From Desulfobulbaceae bacterium BRH_c16a (GTDB taxonomy: Bacteria; Desulfobacterota; Desulfobulbia; Desulfobulbales; Desulfocapsaceae), in NCBI GenBank assembly GCA_000961725.1, contig LADS01000001.1, positions 1-64,000 on the forward strand: a stretch of DNA of 64,000 nt. The letters are read 5' to 3'. Made by a program: the position numbers and the translations under genes. How positions within the stretch are numbered: position 1 is the first letter of the stretch; every line of letters begins with the position of its first letter. Below are positions 45,901 to 55,279 of the stretch, one piece after another. The notes beneath the pieces were generated by a model. The model made no database searches. It was not told where the DNA came from and worked only from the letters and a program-made list of their open reading frames with translations.

Positions 45901-46251
45901 TCAAACAAATTTGCTTCTGAACATGAAATAAACCGCCCCGACAAGACACATCCCCGCCCACAGATAATCGAGCTTCAGCGGCTCTTTCAGGTACATCACC
46001 GAAAAGGGGACAAAAACAGTGAGGGTAATTACTTCCTGGATAATTTTCAGCTGGCCGACATTCAGCACCGTATAGCCGACCCTGTTGGCGGGGACCTGCA
46101 GCAAATACTCGAGAAGGGCGATACCCCAGCTGATCAACGCCGCAATGATCCAGGGTTTGTTGTTCAGTTCTTTGAGATGGGCATACCAGGCAAACGTCAT
46201 AAAGACGTTGCTGCACAAAAGCAGAAGTATTGATATCAGAAGTGGATGCAT
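45901..46251 (-). CDS. DMT-family membrane protein (DUF486)
   Basis: A 116-residue protein with four predicted helices. The blocks LLLLCSNVFMTFAWYAHLKEL, IAALISWGIALLEYLLQVPANRVG and LNVGQLKIIQEVITLTVFVPFSVMYLKEP match the DUF486 family, a half-size relative of drug/metabolite transporters. Function in the family is unknown. Its usual length is about 115 residues, so the ATG at 46251 is preferred over the TTG twelve bases upstream. It lies 41 bases after the glycosidase-like gene on the same strand. Confidence 0.85.
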   Translation of the reverse strand: MHPLLISILLLLCSNVFMTFAWYAHLKELNNKPWIIAALISWGIALLEYLLQVPANRVGYTVLNVGQLKIIQEVITLTVFVPFSVMYLKEPLKLDYLWAGMCLVGAVYFMFRSKFV

Positions 46252-46292
46252 ATCTTCGATCAATCCATTTTAAACAGCGTTCCCGGGCATTG

Positions 46293-47546
46293 TCACGGCA
46301 TAGTGTAGAGATTGCGGAGAGTCTCCGGTATCTTTCCCTTGGGGACCAGCCGGTGATCCGCACCAACCTCATAGAGGCCGAACCATTCTTCCGGATCTTC
46401 CCTTTCATGGCGGGTTGAATCGGTGGGATCTTCGCCACTCTTCCACCACTCGTCATGCAGTTCAAAAAAGGAAATGCCGCAAAATTTTTCTTTGCCTTGG
46501 GCGCTGCGGATGTCCTGCCAGATTGCGGTAAAAGCTTCCGGCACGTCTTCCACCTTATGACCGCCGAAACCCGGGACCCAGGGCTTCGGCTCGAAGGGTG
46601 AAGTAGACAATCCCACCTGGGTCACAAAAATCGGCTTGTCAGTCTGCGCTGCCAGTTCTTCGAGATAACCTTGATAGCTGGTGCCGGTTACCGAACCCGG
46701 CGGTGAAGTGCGCACCCCTTTGGCATAGGTATAGACGTTGAGGCAGACCAGGTCGCCGAGATCGGGAGTCAGGGCATTCTCCTTCGGTACTTCGAGATCG
46801 GGCCGATCGGCGATGGGGCCGATGTGGGTCCAGCTGGTGTGGCAATAGAGGTGCCTCTGGCCATAGCGGCTGAGTTCGTACTCCATCGCCCCGTCGATCA
46901 GCCGGGCGAGAGCGATCTCGGTTGGCGTCCTGTCGGTTACTTCCAGATGCTTCCCTTTATAACTGCGCACCTCAGGATGGCGGGTGTCGGTCCGAACCAC
47001 AGAATCGGGCTGCAGTTCATCGCCGATGGAAAAGAGAACCAGCCGGTCAGGCCTCCCCACGCGGTACACATGATCGATGGCGGCTTTGATGTCCTCCATG
47101 GTCTTGGCGAGAAAGGGTTCCGCGAGAAAATCCTCCTCATAGGCCCAGATCCAGATATCCTGCCCATAGACCATATCGGTCTTATCCAGAGCGGTGAAGA
47201 ACTTTGGCGGCATTTTCATGGGAAAGACATGGAGATAGTTGACCCCCATGTTTCTCATCAGGCCAAGATGTTCTTCATATCGATCATCGTCGCCGGGGGG
47301 GGCACCCAGAAGGGGGGTTTCGTTGGGAAGGTAGGGTGAATAGCCTATGGCCTTGAAAAAAACCGGCGCGTTGAGCTTTTTGTCGACGATTTCAGGGCCT
47401 TTTGCGATGAACCTCTTGGGAATCGGTGTCTCGCTTGAGATGCCGGTGGATTTTGCCTGCCCATCGCTGCCGGTTGCGAAGGTGAAACCGGTGAAGGGAC
47501 CAAGAACAATCCAGAACAACAGAAAATAAGGAATTCCGTGAAGCAT
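46293..47546 (-). CDS. Secreted glycoside-hydrolase-like TIM-barrel protein
   Basis: A 417-residue protein with an N-terminal signal/anchor (MLHGIPYFLLFWIVLGPFTGFTFA). The body resembles clan GH-A hydrolases: an opening GYSPYLPNETPLLG, YEEHLGLMRNMGVNYLHVFP, a putative acid/base strand VLFSIGDELQ and a strand-7-like KPIFVTQVGLST. In active clan members the second of these normally has Glu where Gln is seen here, so activity or the exact family is uncertain. The start at 47546 gives a good signal peptide; the frame is open to 47636. Substrate unknown, perhaps a cell-surface or environmental glucan. Confidence 0.6.
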   Translation of the reverse strand: MLHGIPYFLLFWIVLGPFTGFTFATGSDGQAKSTGISSETPIPKRFIAKGPEIVDKKLNAPVFFKAIGYSPYLPNETPLLGAPPGDDDRYEEHLGLMRNMGVNYLHVFPMKMPPKFFTALDKTDMVYGQDIWIWAYEEDFLAEPFLAKTMEDIKAAIDHVYRVGRPDRLVLFSIGDELQPDSVVRTDTRHPEVRSYKGKHLEVTDRTPTEIALARLIDGAMEYELSRYGQRHLYCHTSWTHIGPIADRPDLEVPKENALTPDLGDLVCLNVYTYAKGVRTSPPGSVTGTSYQGYLEELAAQTDKPIFVTQVGLSTSPFEPKPWVPGFGGHKVEDVPEAFTAIWQDIRSAQGKEKFCGISFFELHDEWWKSGEDPTDSTRHEREDPEEWFGLYEVGADHRLVPKGKIPETLRNLYTMP

Positions 47547-47941
47547 GATGGTTTTTATGGAAAAAAAGAGAATGATGGGATTTGTCTTCAAGAGGACACT
47601 GAAGAAATCCAGGTCAGGTGTTGTCAGCCATACCATAAAATGTCTTTACTCCCAAGTGGAAAAATTGACAATGACGGCTGGCTGCCAGTGGATTTTAACG
47701 CCGCAATCCGGGCTCGGCAAGTTTGCGCTGCGTTTTATTCCGCATCAACTTTCTTTTCTCGCCCCTGCGGTTTGACAAGATGATTGTTTTTTCGATACAA
47801 ATGAAAGTGGGTTATATTTCGATTTAGTACCTTACAGATGACTTGTTGCAGAAGGGGCGCATTTATGCTTTTGCTCTAGCTGTATTGCGGCAACCGTGCA
47901 TGGCCCGGCCCCGGGGCCAAATCAATGAATGAGAGGAAATT
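47547..47941. other. Intergenic region upstream of the hemerythrin chemoreceptor gene
   Basis: About 395 bases between divergent genes. It holds a promoter candidate at 47772-47801, an AT-rich stretch after it, a perfect 12-base palindrome GGCCCCGGGGCC (47907-47918) in the leader, and the ribosome-binding site GAGAGGAAA. Short ORFs at 47538-47783 on the plus strand are not convincing. Confidence 0.5.
47772..47801 (+). promoter_or_regulatory. Putative sigma70 promoter of the chemoreceptor gene
   Basis: A perfect TTGACA (47772-47777) and TACAAA (47796-47801) with an 18-base spacer, about 140 bases before the start codon. No FliA-type or sigma54-type promoter was found in the region. Confidence 0.4.
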
Positions 47942-50389
47942 ATGCTGAGAATTGTCGACAGAAGCCTTATCCTGAAAATGATCATCTCTCTTGCCGCAAT
48001 TCTGGTCATTGCTTTTACCGTTTTATGTTTTTTCATTCTTAACAAGCAAAACGGACTTCTTAGCCGGATGACCGAAATCGTGACTGGAAATCTCGCCGAC
48101 TCCAACGATCGGGCCAAACAAAAATTCGGCAAGTTGGAGGGGGACGTGCGTCTTGCGCTCACTCAGATGGGCGACCAGGCTGCCGCAAACCTCTCGACGG
48201 CCACCGAGAAATCGTTGAAACAGGAAGAGACGAACATCCGGCAGGCGATGGAGAAAATGCTCTATGGCAATGCCAAGGGGGTTGGAGCATTGCTTGCCTC
48301 TATTTCGCCGGATGCCATCATGTCGAAACAGAGCGATGATCTGATCGAATACAGCCGGGCGGCATCAAAGACCGAAGAGATTGTATTTGCCTTGTTTTTC
48401 GATAATAAAGACAAGCTGCTGCCGGGCTATGTCAACGTCGTTGACGATCTGGTTATTTCCTACCTGAAGAAGGGCAAGGGGGAAGAGGATACGGAAAAAA
48501 TGCTTGACGCCGCCCGTCAGGATCCCGGGGTTTTAATCCATGAAGAAAGTATTGAATACTACGGTCTGGTTATCGGCAAACTGGTAGTCTGCATCGACAA
48601 GACCATGGTTGCTCAAGAAATCGACGCCTTGGCCGCTCGGTTCCAGACTCTGCAGCAGAACAACGATTCGAGCATCAAGAACGTCATGGCGGAAGAATCT
48701 GCCAAGGTAATCGGCCAGATCAACGGCAATCTGATCCAGGTCAGCGCCGATAGCCTCTCGGCAGGAGAGGAGACCGGCAAAATCCTGGAAAAGTCGATAG
48801 CTGAAGTCAATTCAGGCACAACAAGAGTGGTCATTGCCATTGGCACCGGTTGCTGTCTGGCTATCCTGGTTCTGGTCGTAATCCTTCTGAAATTCATGGT
48901 GATCACCCCGATCAACAAGGTTATCGATGGCTTGAAGGATGCTGCCGAAGGGGAAGGCGATCTCACCAAGCGGTTGAATGCCAAACGACCCGATGAGATA
49001 GGCGTTCTGGCCGGCTGGTTTGATTCTTTTGTCGAAAGGCTGAACAATATCATCGTCGAGATCAACGGCAATTCCGAAACGGTAAGCAGTTCCGCTCTGG
49101 AAGTTCTGAGAGCAAGTGAACAGATGCAGGAGGAAGCCAAAGACCTGAGCGGCAAATCGGAAGGGGTTGCCGCCGCCAGCGAAGAGATGAATGCCTCGAT
49201 GGCCTCGGTTGCCGCCGCCAGCGAACAGGCCTCTACCAACATCAGCATAGTAGCCGGAACGGCAACGGAAATGAAACAGGCGATGGAAGAGGTCGCCAGT
49301 CGCTGTGACGAGGCCAAAGTCATTTCCACCAAGGCTACGGCGCAGGTGAAGAAGGCCTCGGACAAGATGGCTCATCTCGGCAGTGCTGCCGACCAGATCA
49401 GTAAGGTAACTGAAGTTATAACAGAAATAGCGGACCAGACCAATCTGCTGGCCCTTAACGCTACCATCGAAGCTGCCCGGGCCGGGGAAGCGGGCAAGGG
49501 TTTTGCCGTAGTTGCCGGCGAAATCAAGAGTCTTGCCAACCAGACCGCGCAAGCGACCAAGGAAATCAAGGAACGGATCGACGGGATTCAGCAGTCCACC
49601 CATGACACCATCACCGAGGTTGAAGCTATTACCGGAGTGATAGACGCCGTGGACGAGATAATGACCCGTATTGCCCTGGCCATGGTGGAACAGGCGGCTC
49701 GGGCCTCCGAGGTGGCACTGAATGTTGATCAGGCCTCCCAGGGGATCGCCGAGGTTAATGAAAACGTGGCGCAAACTTCTCTGGTTTCGGCATCTATTGC
49801 CCAGGATATCAGCGAGGTCAGCAGTATCTCGCGATCGATGTTCACGGCAAGTGACAATATGCGAGCGAACTCGGAAGCACTCAGTGGACTTGCCAATCAG
49901 CTCAAGTCAATGATCAGTGTCTTCAAGGTGGCACAAAGCAGACAGCGGAAAACTGCCGGTAAGCCTGCGGGCGGGGCGCCTGTGGCCGATCTCTTTCCCT
50001 GGTCGGAAAAACTGAGTCTTGGCATCGACAAGATCGACGACCAGCATAAAGAACTGGTCAGTCTTGTCAACCAGCTGCATCGGGCGATGAAAATGCAGGC
50101 CGGGGCGCGGGAAGCCGAAGCGGTTCTCGCCAGACTGGCAGAATACACGGTATTCCATTTCAGCTTCGAAGAGAATATTCTCGACAAATTCGGCTATCCC
50201 CAGGCTGAGTCCCACAAGAAAGCCCACCGCGATCTGGTCGCATCGGTCACGGCTTTCCAGAAGGACCTGCGATCCGGCAAAGCCGGATTGTCAATGGAAT
50301 TGATGAACTTTCTTACCAACTGGCTGAGGGATCATATTCTGAAGGTCGATCGTGCTTATGTAACCCATCTGCATGGCCGGGATCTATGA
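47942..50389 (+). CDS. Methyl-accepting chemotaxis protein with C-terminal hemerythrin domain (DcrH-like)
   Basis: An 815-residue chemoreceptor. Two transmembrane helices (about 10-32 and 297-320) flank a periplasmic region; a HAMP domain and the long signalling coiled coil follow, with the CheA/CheW-binding tip ITEIADQTNLLALNATIEAARAGE. The last 130 residues are a bacteriohemerythrin domain whose di-iron ligands appear in IDDQHKELV, VFHFSFEENIL, ESHKKAHRDL and LRDHILKVDR. The arrangement matches DcrH of Desulfovibrio vulgaris, which binds oxygen at the diiron site, so an aerotaxis or oxygen-avoidance role is likely. GAGAGGAAA precedes the ATG. Confidence 0.92.
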   Translation: MLRIVDRSLILKMIISLAAILVIAFTVLCFFILNKQNGLLSRMTEIVTGNLADSNDRAKQKFGKLEGDVRLALTQMGDQAAANLSTATEKSLKQEETNIRQAMEKMLYGNAKGVGALLASISPDAIMSKQSDDLIEYSRAASKTEEIVFALFFDNKDKLLPGYVNVVDDLVISYLKKGKGEEDTEKMLDAARQDPGVLIHEESIEYYGLVIGKLVVCIDKTMVAQEIDALAARFQTLQQNNDSSIKNVMAEESAKVIGQINGNLIQVSADSLSAGEETGKILEKSIAEVNSGTTRVVIAIGTGCCLAILVLVVILLKFMVITPINKVIDGLKDAAEGEGDLTKRLNAKRPDEIGVLAGWFDSFVERLNNIIVEINGNSETVSSSALEVLRASEQMQEEAKDLSGKSEGVAAASEEMNASMASVAAASEQASTNISIVAGTATEMKQAMEEVASRCDEAKVISTKATAQVKKASDKMAHLGSAADQISKVTEVITEIADQTNLLALNATIEAARAGEAGKGFAVVAGEIKSLANQTAQATKEIKERIDGIQQSTHDTITEVEAITGVIDAVDEIMTRIALAMVEQAARASEVALNVDQASQGIAEVNENVAQTSLVSASIAQDISEVSSISRSMFTASDNMRANSEALSGLANQLKSMISVFKVAQSRQRKTAGKPAGGAPVADLFPWSEKLSLGIDKIDDQHKELVSLVNQLHRAMKMQAGAREAEAVLARLAEYTVFHFSFEENILDKFGYPQAESHKKAHRDLVASVTAFQKDLRSGKAGLSMELMNFLTNWLRDHILKVDRAYVTHLHGRDL

Positions 50390-50568
50390 GACGAAGCAGC
50401 ATGGAAGATGTTTCCGCCAACCAGATATCGTTAAATTGGTTGATTATGTTTGTGGCTGCTCTTTTTTGGTCCTTGCAGTGCCTGGCATAAAAAAGTATTT
50501 TAATTGGAGGTAAGAAATGTGATTGCAGGATCGGTGCCACGGTCCCCGAGATCGAGCCAGGAGAAGTA

Positions 50569-50937
50569 ATGATGATTACCAAAAACTCCGATGAGCGGAG
50601 AAAGACTGTTCGTCTCAAGGGTCATAAGGAAGCAATCCTCATACAGCCCAACGGCATGCACCATATCCGGGATATCAGTCTTGGGGGCCTTTCCTTTCGT
50701 TGTCCCCGGGATGTGACCTTTTCCGGTCAATGGCCCATAGAAATCATAATTGCCGGATCTTTGCTTTGCGTGATCGGCGTGTCGGTTCGTCTGGTGCGCG
50801 AACAGGTGGACATCGTGGCAGGTTCGGTCTCGACCCCGAGTAAGGAAGTCGGTGTCGAATATCTCGCTCTCGACGATAATAATCGTCCCCTTTTGGCCAG
50901 ATTGCTCTCCTATCTCCAACAGACGACAACATCCTGA
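50569..50937 (+). CDS. PilZ-domain protein (c-di-GMP receptor)
   Basis: A 122-residue single-domain PilZ protein. Both ligand motifs are seen: the Arg pair in DERRKTVRLKG near residue 10, and DISLGGLSF near 35, matching (D/N)xSxxG. It should bind cyclic di-GMP and act on a partner by contact. AGGAGAAG precedes the double ATG; the first is used. It lies 180 bases after the chemoreceptor, so it may be cotranscribed with it or with the glycosyltransferase 141 bases on. Confidence 0.82.
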   Translation: MMITKNSDERRKTVRLKGHKEAILIQPNGMHHIRDISLGGLSFRCPRDVTFSGQWPIEIIIAGSLLCVIGVSVRLVREQVDIVAGSVSTPSKEVGVEYLALDDNNRPLLARLLSYLQQTTTS

Positions 50938-51078
50938 GAGTAGGAACATTAATGGCCTTTTCGACGGATTGCTCCCTTGCTCCACGCCTCGAAGCGGTTA
51001 TTGTGAAGGAGTGATGCAACATCCGGGGATGGGATTCTATTTATTTGATACTCAGGCCAAACATCTGGAGGTTTCACA

Positions 51079-52518
51079 ATGGTTACCTCTTTGACACGAC
51101 TGAATCTGCTGAAGCATTTTTTTAATCGGATCGACAATGGAAGCCTTTTTGACGGCGTTGATCCGGAGGTCTATCGCGTCCTGCGCCGGGAGGTGGGGGA
51201 GGCGTTGTATAATCTTCTTCTTCAGGATCGTCCCTTTCTCGAGAAAGAAACCGGTCTGGCCTGGCCTTATCAGGGTCTGAAGGAACGGGTCTCCGTTCTG
51301 GAAAACATAGCCCTGCAGGGAAAAACCCTGTTCATTCGGCAGCAGGCGCAACTGTTTCTTGCCCTCCTTCCTTTCCCCGATCAGTGGCGATGGCTGATCC
51401 GGGCTGAAAAGGATATGGGCGATGCCTCTGAAATCAAGGAACTTCTGATTTCTGAAAAAAAGAGAATCGCGGCCAAAATCCATAAAAAATCACAGGAATT
51501 CAAGCTACGCCACTTCTGTCAGATTTTGAAGAGGCCTAACCTGCCGGACGAAAAGGGTATTCTGCGAATTTTTTCCCTCCCCTATCTCTTTGCCGATAGA
51601 AGGTTGTTGCAACGGCTGAACCGCTTGTACGTTCTCTATGTCGAACCTCCCTGGGGTGTTTTGGCCCGCCATGCCTGGCTTCGTGCTTTTGCGCAAATGG
51701 CCGACCCCATTATGTTCGGTGTCGGGGGAGGTGAGGACGCGGCTTTTCTCGGCACACAGGCTGGTGTCGTCATTACGCGCCTTGCCCATGGGGATTTTTT
51801 GGAAGAGGAAACAGTACCGCTTGGTCAAAAAAAGCAATACGACATTGTTTTCAACGCAAGTTTCGACGATATGGACAGGAAGCGGCATAGTTTTATGCTG
51901 GACCTGCTTGCCCGCCCGCCGCTCGACCACATTACCGCACTTTTTATCGGCAGGGGAAGTCCGTCTCAGGTGGAGACCTTTGCGGGAGAGGTGCGGCAAC
52001 GGGGGCTCGAACACCGTGTTGCGGTTCTGGCTAACATATTGCGAAAAGAGGTACCGCAACAACTCGCCCGGTGCCGAATCGGAGTGCAGGCTTCAGTTCA
52101 TGAAAACGCCTGCCGGAGCATCTACGAATGCTTCCGTTCAGACCTGCCATGTGTGGTTACCTCCTCCATGGCCGGCTTCAATTTCGATCTCATCACCCCC
52201 CAAACCGGTCGGGTGGTTTCTGACCTGGATGTATCCGAGGCGATTCTGGATGCCGTCCATCATCCCGAGCGGTTTTCTCCACGGCAGTGGTTCCTGGCAA
52301 ACTCGGGGGGCCGTAATTCCAGCCTCCGCCTCAACCAGGAATTCAAAGTCCTGTTTGCCGGTCTGGGCTACTCATGGACAGAGGATATCGTTCCGCTCGG
52401 CGGCAGCGGAGCCACCAGGTATGTGGATGAGGCCCATTATGATGCATTCCATGACGAGTTTGAACAACTCCTGGAAATACTGGGTCCTTTGCTTCCCGTC
52501 CGGTTGTCCCTGGAATAG
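51079..52518 (+). CDS. Glycosyltransferase-like protein (GT-B fold, C-terminal domain)
   Basis: A 479-residue soluble protein. The C-terminal half (about 245-400) resembles GT1/GT4 glycosyltransferases: KQYDIVFNASFDDMDRKRH opens the domain, ITALFIGRGSPSQVE gives the first Rossmann-like strand and turn, and SVHENACRSIYECFRSDLPCVVTSSMAGF matches the donor-binding region with its conserved Glu. The N-terminal 240 residues are not recognised. GGAGG lies ahead of the ATG. It is followed by an inositol-monophosphatase-like enzyme 46 bases downstream. Donor and acceptor are unknown. Confidence 0.62.
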   Translation: MVTSLTRLNLLKHFFNRIDNGSLFDGVDPEVYRVLRREVGEALYNLLLQDRPFLEKETGLAWPYQGLKERVSVLENIALQGKTLFIRQQAQLFLALLPFPDQWRWLIRAEKDMGDASEIKELLISEKKRIAAKIHKKSQEFKLRHFCQILKRPNLPDEKGILRIFSLPYLFADRRLLQRLNRLYVLYVEPPWGVLARHAWLRAFAQMADPIMFGVGGGEDAAFLGTQAGVVITRLAHGDFLEEETVPLGQKKQYDIVFNASFDDMDRKRHSFMLDLLARPPLDHITALFIGRGSPSQVETFAGEVRQRGLEHRVAVLANILRKEVPQQLARCRIGVQASVHENACRSIYECFRSDLPCVVTSSMAGFNFDLITPQTGRVVSDLDVSEAILDAVHHPERFSPRQWFLANSGGRNSSLRLNQEFKVLFAGLGYSWTEDIVPLGGSGATRYVDEAHYDAFHDEFEQLLEILGPLLPVRLSLE

Positions 52519-52564
52519 GGAGTTTTGTGCATGCAACGTTCAACTTAAGGAGGAAGATAGTGCT

Positions 52565-53347
52565 ATGGCATCGGCACCGTTACTTAAAGATTTAGAGTGG
52601 CTCGCCCGCCAGGCCGGCGCGATTCTCGTCGCCGGATATGAGCAGGATCACCAGATCGATTTCAAGGGAGAAATAGATCTGGTCACAGAAATCGATCACC
52701 GTTCGGAAGCTTTCATAGTCGATGAGTTGAGCCGCAGGTTTCCCGGCCATCAAGTGCTGGCGGAGGAACGCGGCGGCAGGGATGACGGCAGGAACCAATG
52801 GTACATCGATCCTCTGGACGGCACGGTCAATTATGCGCACGGCATCCCTTTTTTCTGCGTATCGATTGCCTATGCCGTGGATGGACATCTGACCCTGGCT
52901 GCGGTCTATGATCCGATGCGGGACGAGTTGTTCACCGCCGAACGAGGCCGGGGGGCATGGCTGAATGGCAGGTTGGTACAGACCGGGCAGCAGACGGAGT
53001 TGTCCCGCGCCCTGCTGGTCACCGGTTTTCCCTACTCTATCCGGGAGACAGCGGAGGATAATTTCGATCAATTCTTCAGGTTGTCGAAGCTTTCCCAAGG
53101 TGTGCGCCGTTTGGGGTCGGCGGCTCTTGACCTCTGCTATGTGGCGGCCGGACGATTCGAAGGCTACTGGGAACTTTCTCTCCAGCCCTGGGATCTGGCA
53201 GCCGGGGCGTTGATCGCCCGGGAGGCCGGCGCGATGGTGACCTCGGTACGGGGAGATTTAAACCTCCTCCAGCCTCCCTATTCGGTATTGGCGGCTACTC
53301 CGGGACTCCACGCCAAACTGCTGGCGGCACTGCGCTCCTCCGCATAG
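52565..53347 (+). CDS. Inositol monophosphatase-family protein
   Basis: A 260-residue Mg2+-dependent phosphatase of the SuhB/CysQ superfamily. The metal-binding motifs are complete: VTEIDHRSE, AEERGG, WYIDPLDGTVNY (near residue 80) and LQPWDLAAGALIAREAG. The substrate may be myo-inositol phosphate, a nucleotide such as PAP, or another sugar phosphate. The start at 52565 has AAGGAGGAAG upstream; the frame is open far upstream but overlaps the glycosyltransferase gene in another frame. It follows that gene closely on the same strand. Confidence 0.9.
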   Translation: MASAPLLKDLEWLARQAGAILVAGYEQDHQIDFKGEIDLVTEIDHRSEAFIVDELSRRFPGHQVLAEERGGRDDGRNQWYIDPLDGTVNYAHGIPFFCVSIAYAVDGHLTLAAVYDPMRDELFTAERGRGAWLNGRLVQTGQQTELSRALLVTGFPYSIRETAEDNFDQFFRLSKLSQGVRRLGSAALDLCYVAAGRFEGYWELSLQPWDLAAGALIAREAGAMVTSVRGDLNLLQPPYSVLAATPGLHAKLLAALRSSA

Positions 53348-53392
53348 CTTCTCGGGCATAACTTTAAAATAGCTGGCTCAAGGCGGTCAAAT

Positions 53393-53424
53393 GGTGTAGA
53401 TTCTGCACCACCTCACGTTTTTTT
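53393..53424 (+). terminator. Possible rho-independent terminator after the phosphatase gene
   Basis: GGTGTAGA/TCTGCACC (53393-53409) can form a seven-pair hairpin, including one G-U pair, followed nine bases later by seven T. The gap between stem and T-run weakens the call; it could instead be a leader structure for the next gene. Confidence 0.4.
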
Positions 53425-53459
53425 CATCAGACGAATTCACCTGTCGAAAACGCCAATAC

Positions 53460-55253
53460 ATGTTTACAGAATATTTTCGTCTTTCTTCTCTTGCCAAAAA
53501 GAGCGATATCGTACTCCATCTCAAAAGAGCAGCATCGGCTTTAATGCCCTTTCTCGTCCTGAGTCTTATCCTTTTAACCATCTCCCTGTCCTTTGGGCTG
53601 GCAGGCGGCATAAATGAAAAATCAGCTGCCTTCAACCATGAATTGCCATTCATGCTGATTGCTTTTGCCTCGTTGCTCTACCTCATGAAACCGGGCCCCT
53701 GGCGCGCTACGGTCGCCGCCGTTCCGATCATCGTTCTCTATCTGGGCATGGATCTCTATTATATCTTCATGCACAGCATCTTTAAACTTGACGATCTTCT
53801 CCTGTTGCCGGAGGGTCTTACTGTTTCGCCGGTCTGGGTTCGACTTGGGGTCTGGGGAGGAATGTTTGCCTGGGCGGCGGCCTTAGTCGTCCTGCTGAAA
53901 CGCAGGCCTCGGGAACTGGTCTTGCCACTGTTGCTTCTGTTTTGTACGGCGGCAGTGCCGATCACTGCTTTCATCTCACCGACACAATTTCTCAAAACGG
54001 CTGACAGTCAGGGTCTCAAAGTGATACCCTGGTCCGACAGCTGGACGTCGGCAAGAGTCGGCAGGGCAACCTCCCTGTTGCTGTTTGCTGCGACCAAGCA
54101 TAAAGCCATGGCGGAATTGGCGATGTTGCCTCTGGTGGAGGATCCCAACCAGAATCCGACATTTTTACGCAGTACATTGCATGATGCCCGCAATATCCAT
54201 ATTCTGGTTCTTGAGTCCTTTCTTGACCCTGAGCGATTCAAATCCCTGAAATTCAGGACCCCGACAGCACCACCCCGGTTTGAAGCGTTGCGCAGGAAAA
54301 TGCATGTGGCAACGTCGCCCGTTTTCGGCGGCGGCACGGCCCAGGCCGAATTTGAGATCCTCTGCGGTGTGCCGGCGCTGAAACTCTACACCTCGGCGGA
54401 ATTCAACATGCTTGACGGCACCCGGACGCGCTGTCTGCCGAGCTTGCTGGGCGATGTCGGCTACCGGACCATTGCCACTCAATCATATAAACCCGATTTC
54501 TTCAATTCCGAGAAGGCCTACCGCAGCCTTGGCTTCGAGGAGACCAATTATCCCACGGTTTTTGCCGGAACCCGGCCAACCTATCTGCAATATGAGGATT
54601 CCGAACATTATATTTACGACGGAGATCTTCTTGCTCAAAACCTCCTCTATGTCGAAAAGCTCATTGCCGAAGATCGGCCCTTTCTCAATTATGTGCTGGG
54701 TGTTTACGGCCATCTGCCCCATAAGACGGATACGAACCGGTTTCCCCCGATGGTCGATATCGTCGGCGTCGATAAGAATTCCCAGACCTATCTGGCCATT
54801 CAGCAGTTCTATTATCGGGCCGGCGCCGTTGCCGACTATCTGCAAAAGCTGAGGGAGATGGATCCGGACAGTCTGATCCTGATAACCAGCGATCATCTGC
54901 CGCCATTGGACGGAGGTCCGCGATTGTATAGAAACCTTGGCTACTCATTGACCGCCGGCGGCGAATATAAGCAGAATATCTGGTTCTATGATGGCCCTGA
55001 GCACAAGAATCCCGCCTGGCCGGATTATCATTACGAATTCATGGACTTCATCCTCGATATTCTCACCGAGGGGCGCATCTGCCGACAGGTGGTTTGTAAA
55101 AACCGCGAGACCTGGAACCCTCAAAAACTGACTGCCGGTTATAACAACCTCATGAGTCTGGGTTCCGGCATTGTACGCCAGCCGGCAACGTTTATCGCCG
55201 GCACTCCTGCCGGAATGAAAACGACCACTCTGGCCACTCCGCCGCGGCTGTAG
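53460..55253 (+). CDS. LtaS/OpgB-like sulfatase-fold phosphoglycerol transferase
   Basis: A 597-residue membrane protein. Four to five N-terminal helices (to about residue 165) anchor a periplasmic alkaline-phosphatase-fold domain. The metal and nucleophile residues of LtaS are matched: Glu in ILVLESFLD, Thr in FGGGTAQAEFEIL, and the Asp-His pair in ITSDHLPPL; GVYGHLPH gives another expected His. In Gram-negative bacteria such enzymes move phosphoglycerol to glucans or other surface polymers. The ATG at 53460 gives a plausible N-terminus without a strong ribosome-binding site. A polymer-related role fits the two preceding genes. Confidence 0.82.
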   Translation: MFTEYFRLSSLAKKSDIVLHLKRAASALMPFLVLSLILLTISLSFGLAGGINEKSAAFNHELPFMLIAFASLLYLMKPGPWRATVAAVPIIVLYLGMDLYYIFMHSIFKLDDLLLLPEGLTVSPVWVRLGVWGGMFAWAAALVVLLKRRPRELVLPLLLLFCTAAVPITAFISPTQFLKTADSQGLKVIPWSDSWTSARVGRATSLLLFAATKHKAMAELAMLPLVEDPNQNPTFLRSTLHDARNIHILVLESFLDPERFKSLKFRTPTAPPRFEALRRKMHVATSPVFGGGTAQAEFEILCGVPALKLYTSAEFNMLDGTRTRCLPSLLGDVGYRTIATQSYKPDFFNSEKAYRSLGFEETNYPTVFAGTRPTYLQYEDSEHYIYDGDLLAQNLLYVEKLIAEDRPFLNYVLGVYGHLPHKTDTNRFPPMVDIVGVDKNSQTYLAIQQFYYRAGAVADYLQKLREMDPDSLILITSDHLPPLDGGPRLYRNLGYSLTAGGEYKQNIWFYDGPEHKNPAWPDYHYEFMDFILDILTEGRICRQVVCKNRETWNPQKLTAGYNNLMSLGSGIVRQPATFIAGTPAGMKTTTLATPPRL

Positions 55254-55279
55254 ACCGGGGTTGTCGAAGACTTACAATG

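Noticed and set aside
45860..46465. 201-codon minus-strand ORF overlapping the DUF486 gene
   Set aside because: It is out of frame with two recognisable proteins and shows no domain.
47840..47880. Sigma54 promoter before the chemoreceptor
   Set aside because: No GG and GC pair with ten-base spacing near the consensus was found; the sigma70 candidate fits better.
51638..52564. Long N-terminal extension of the inositol-phosphatase frame
   Set aside because: The extension overlaps the glycosyltransferase gene in another frame and is Pro/Arg-rich without family similarity; a strong ribosome-binding site precedes the ATG at 52565.
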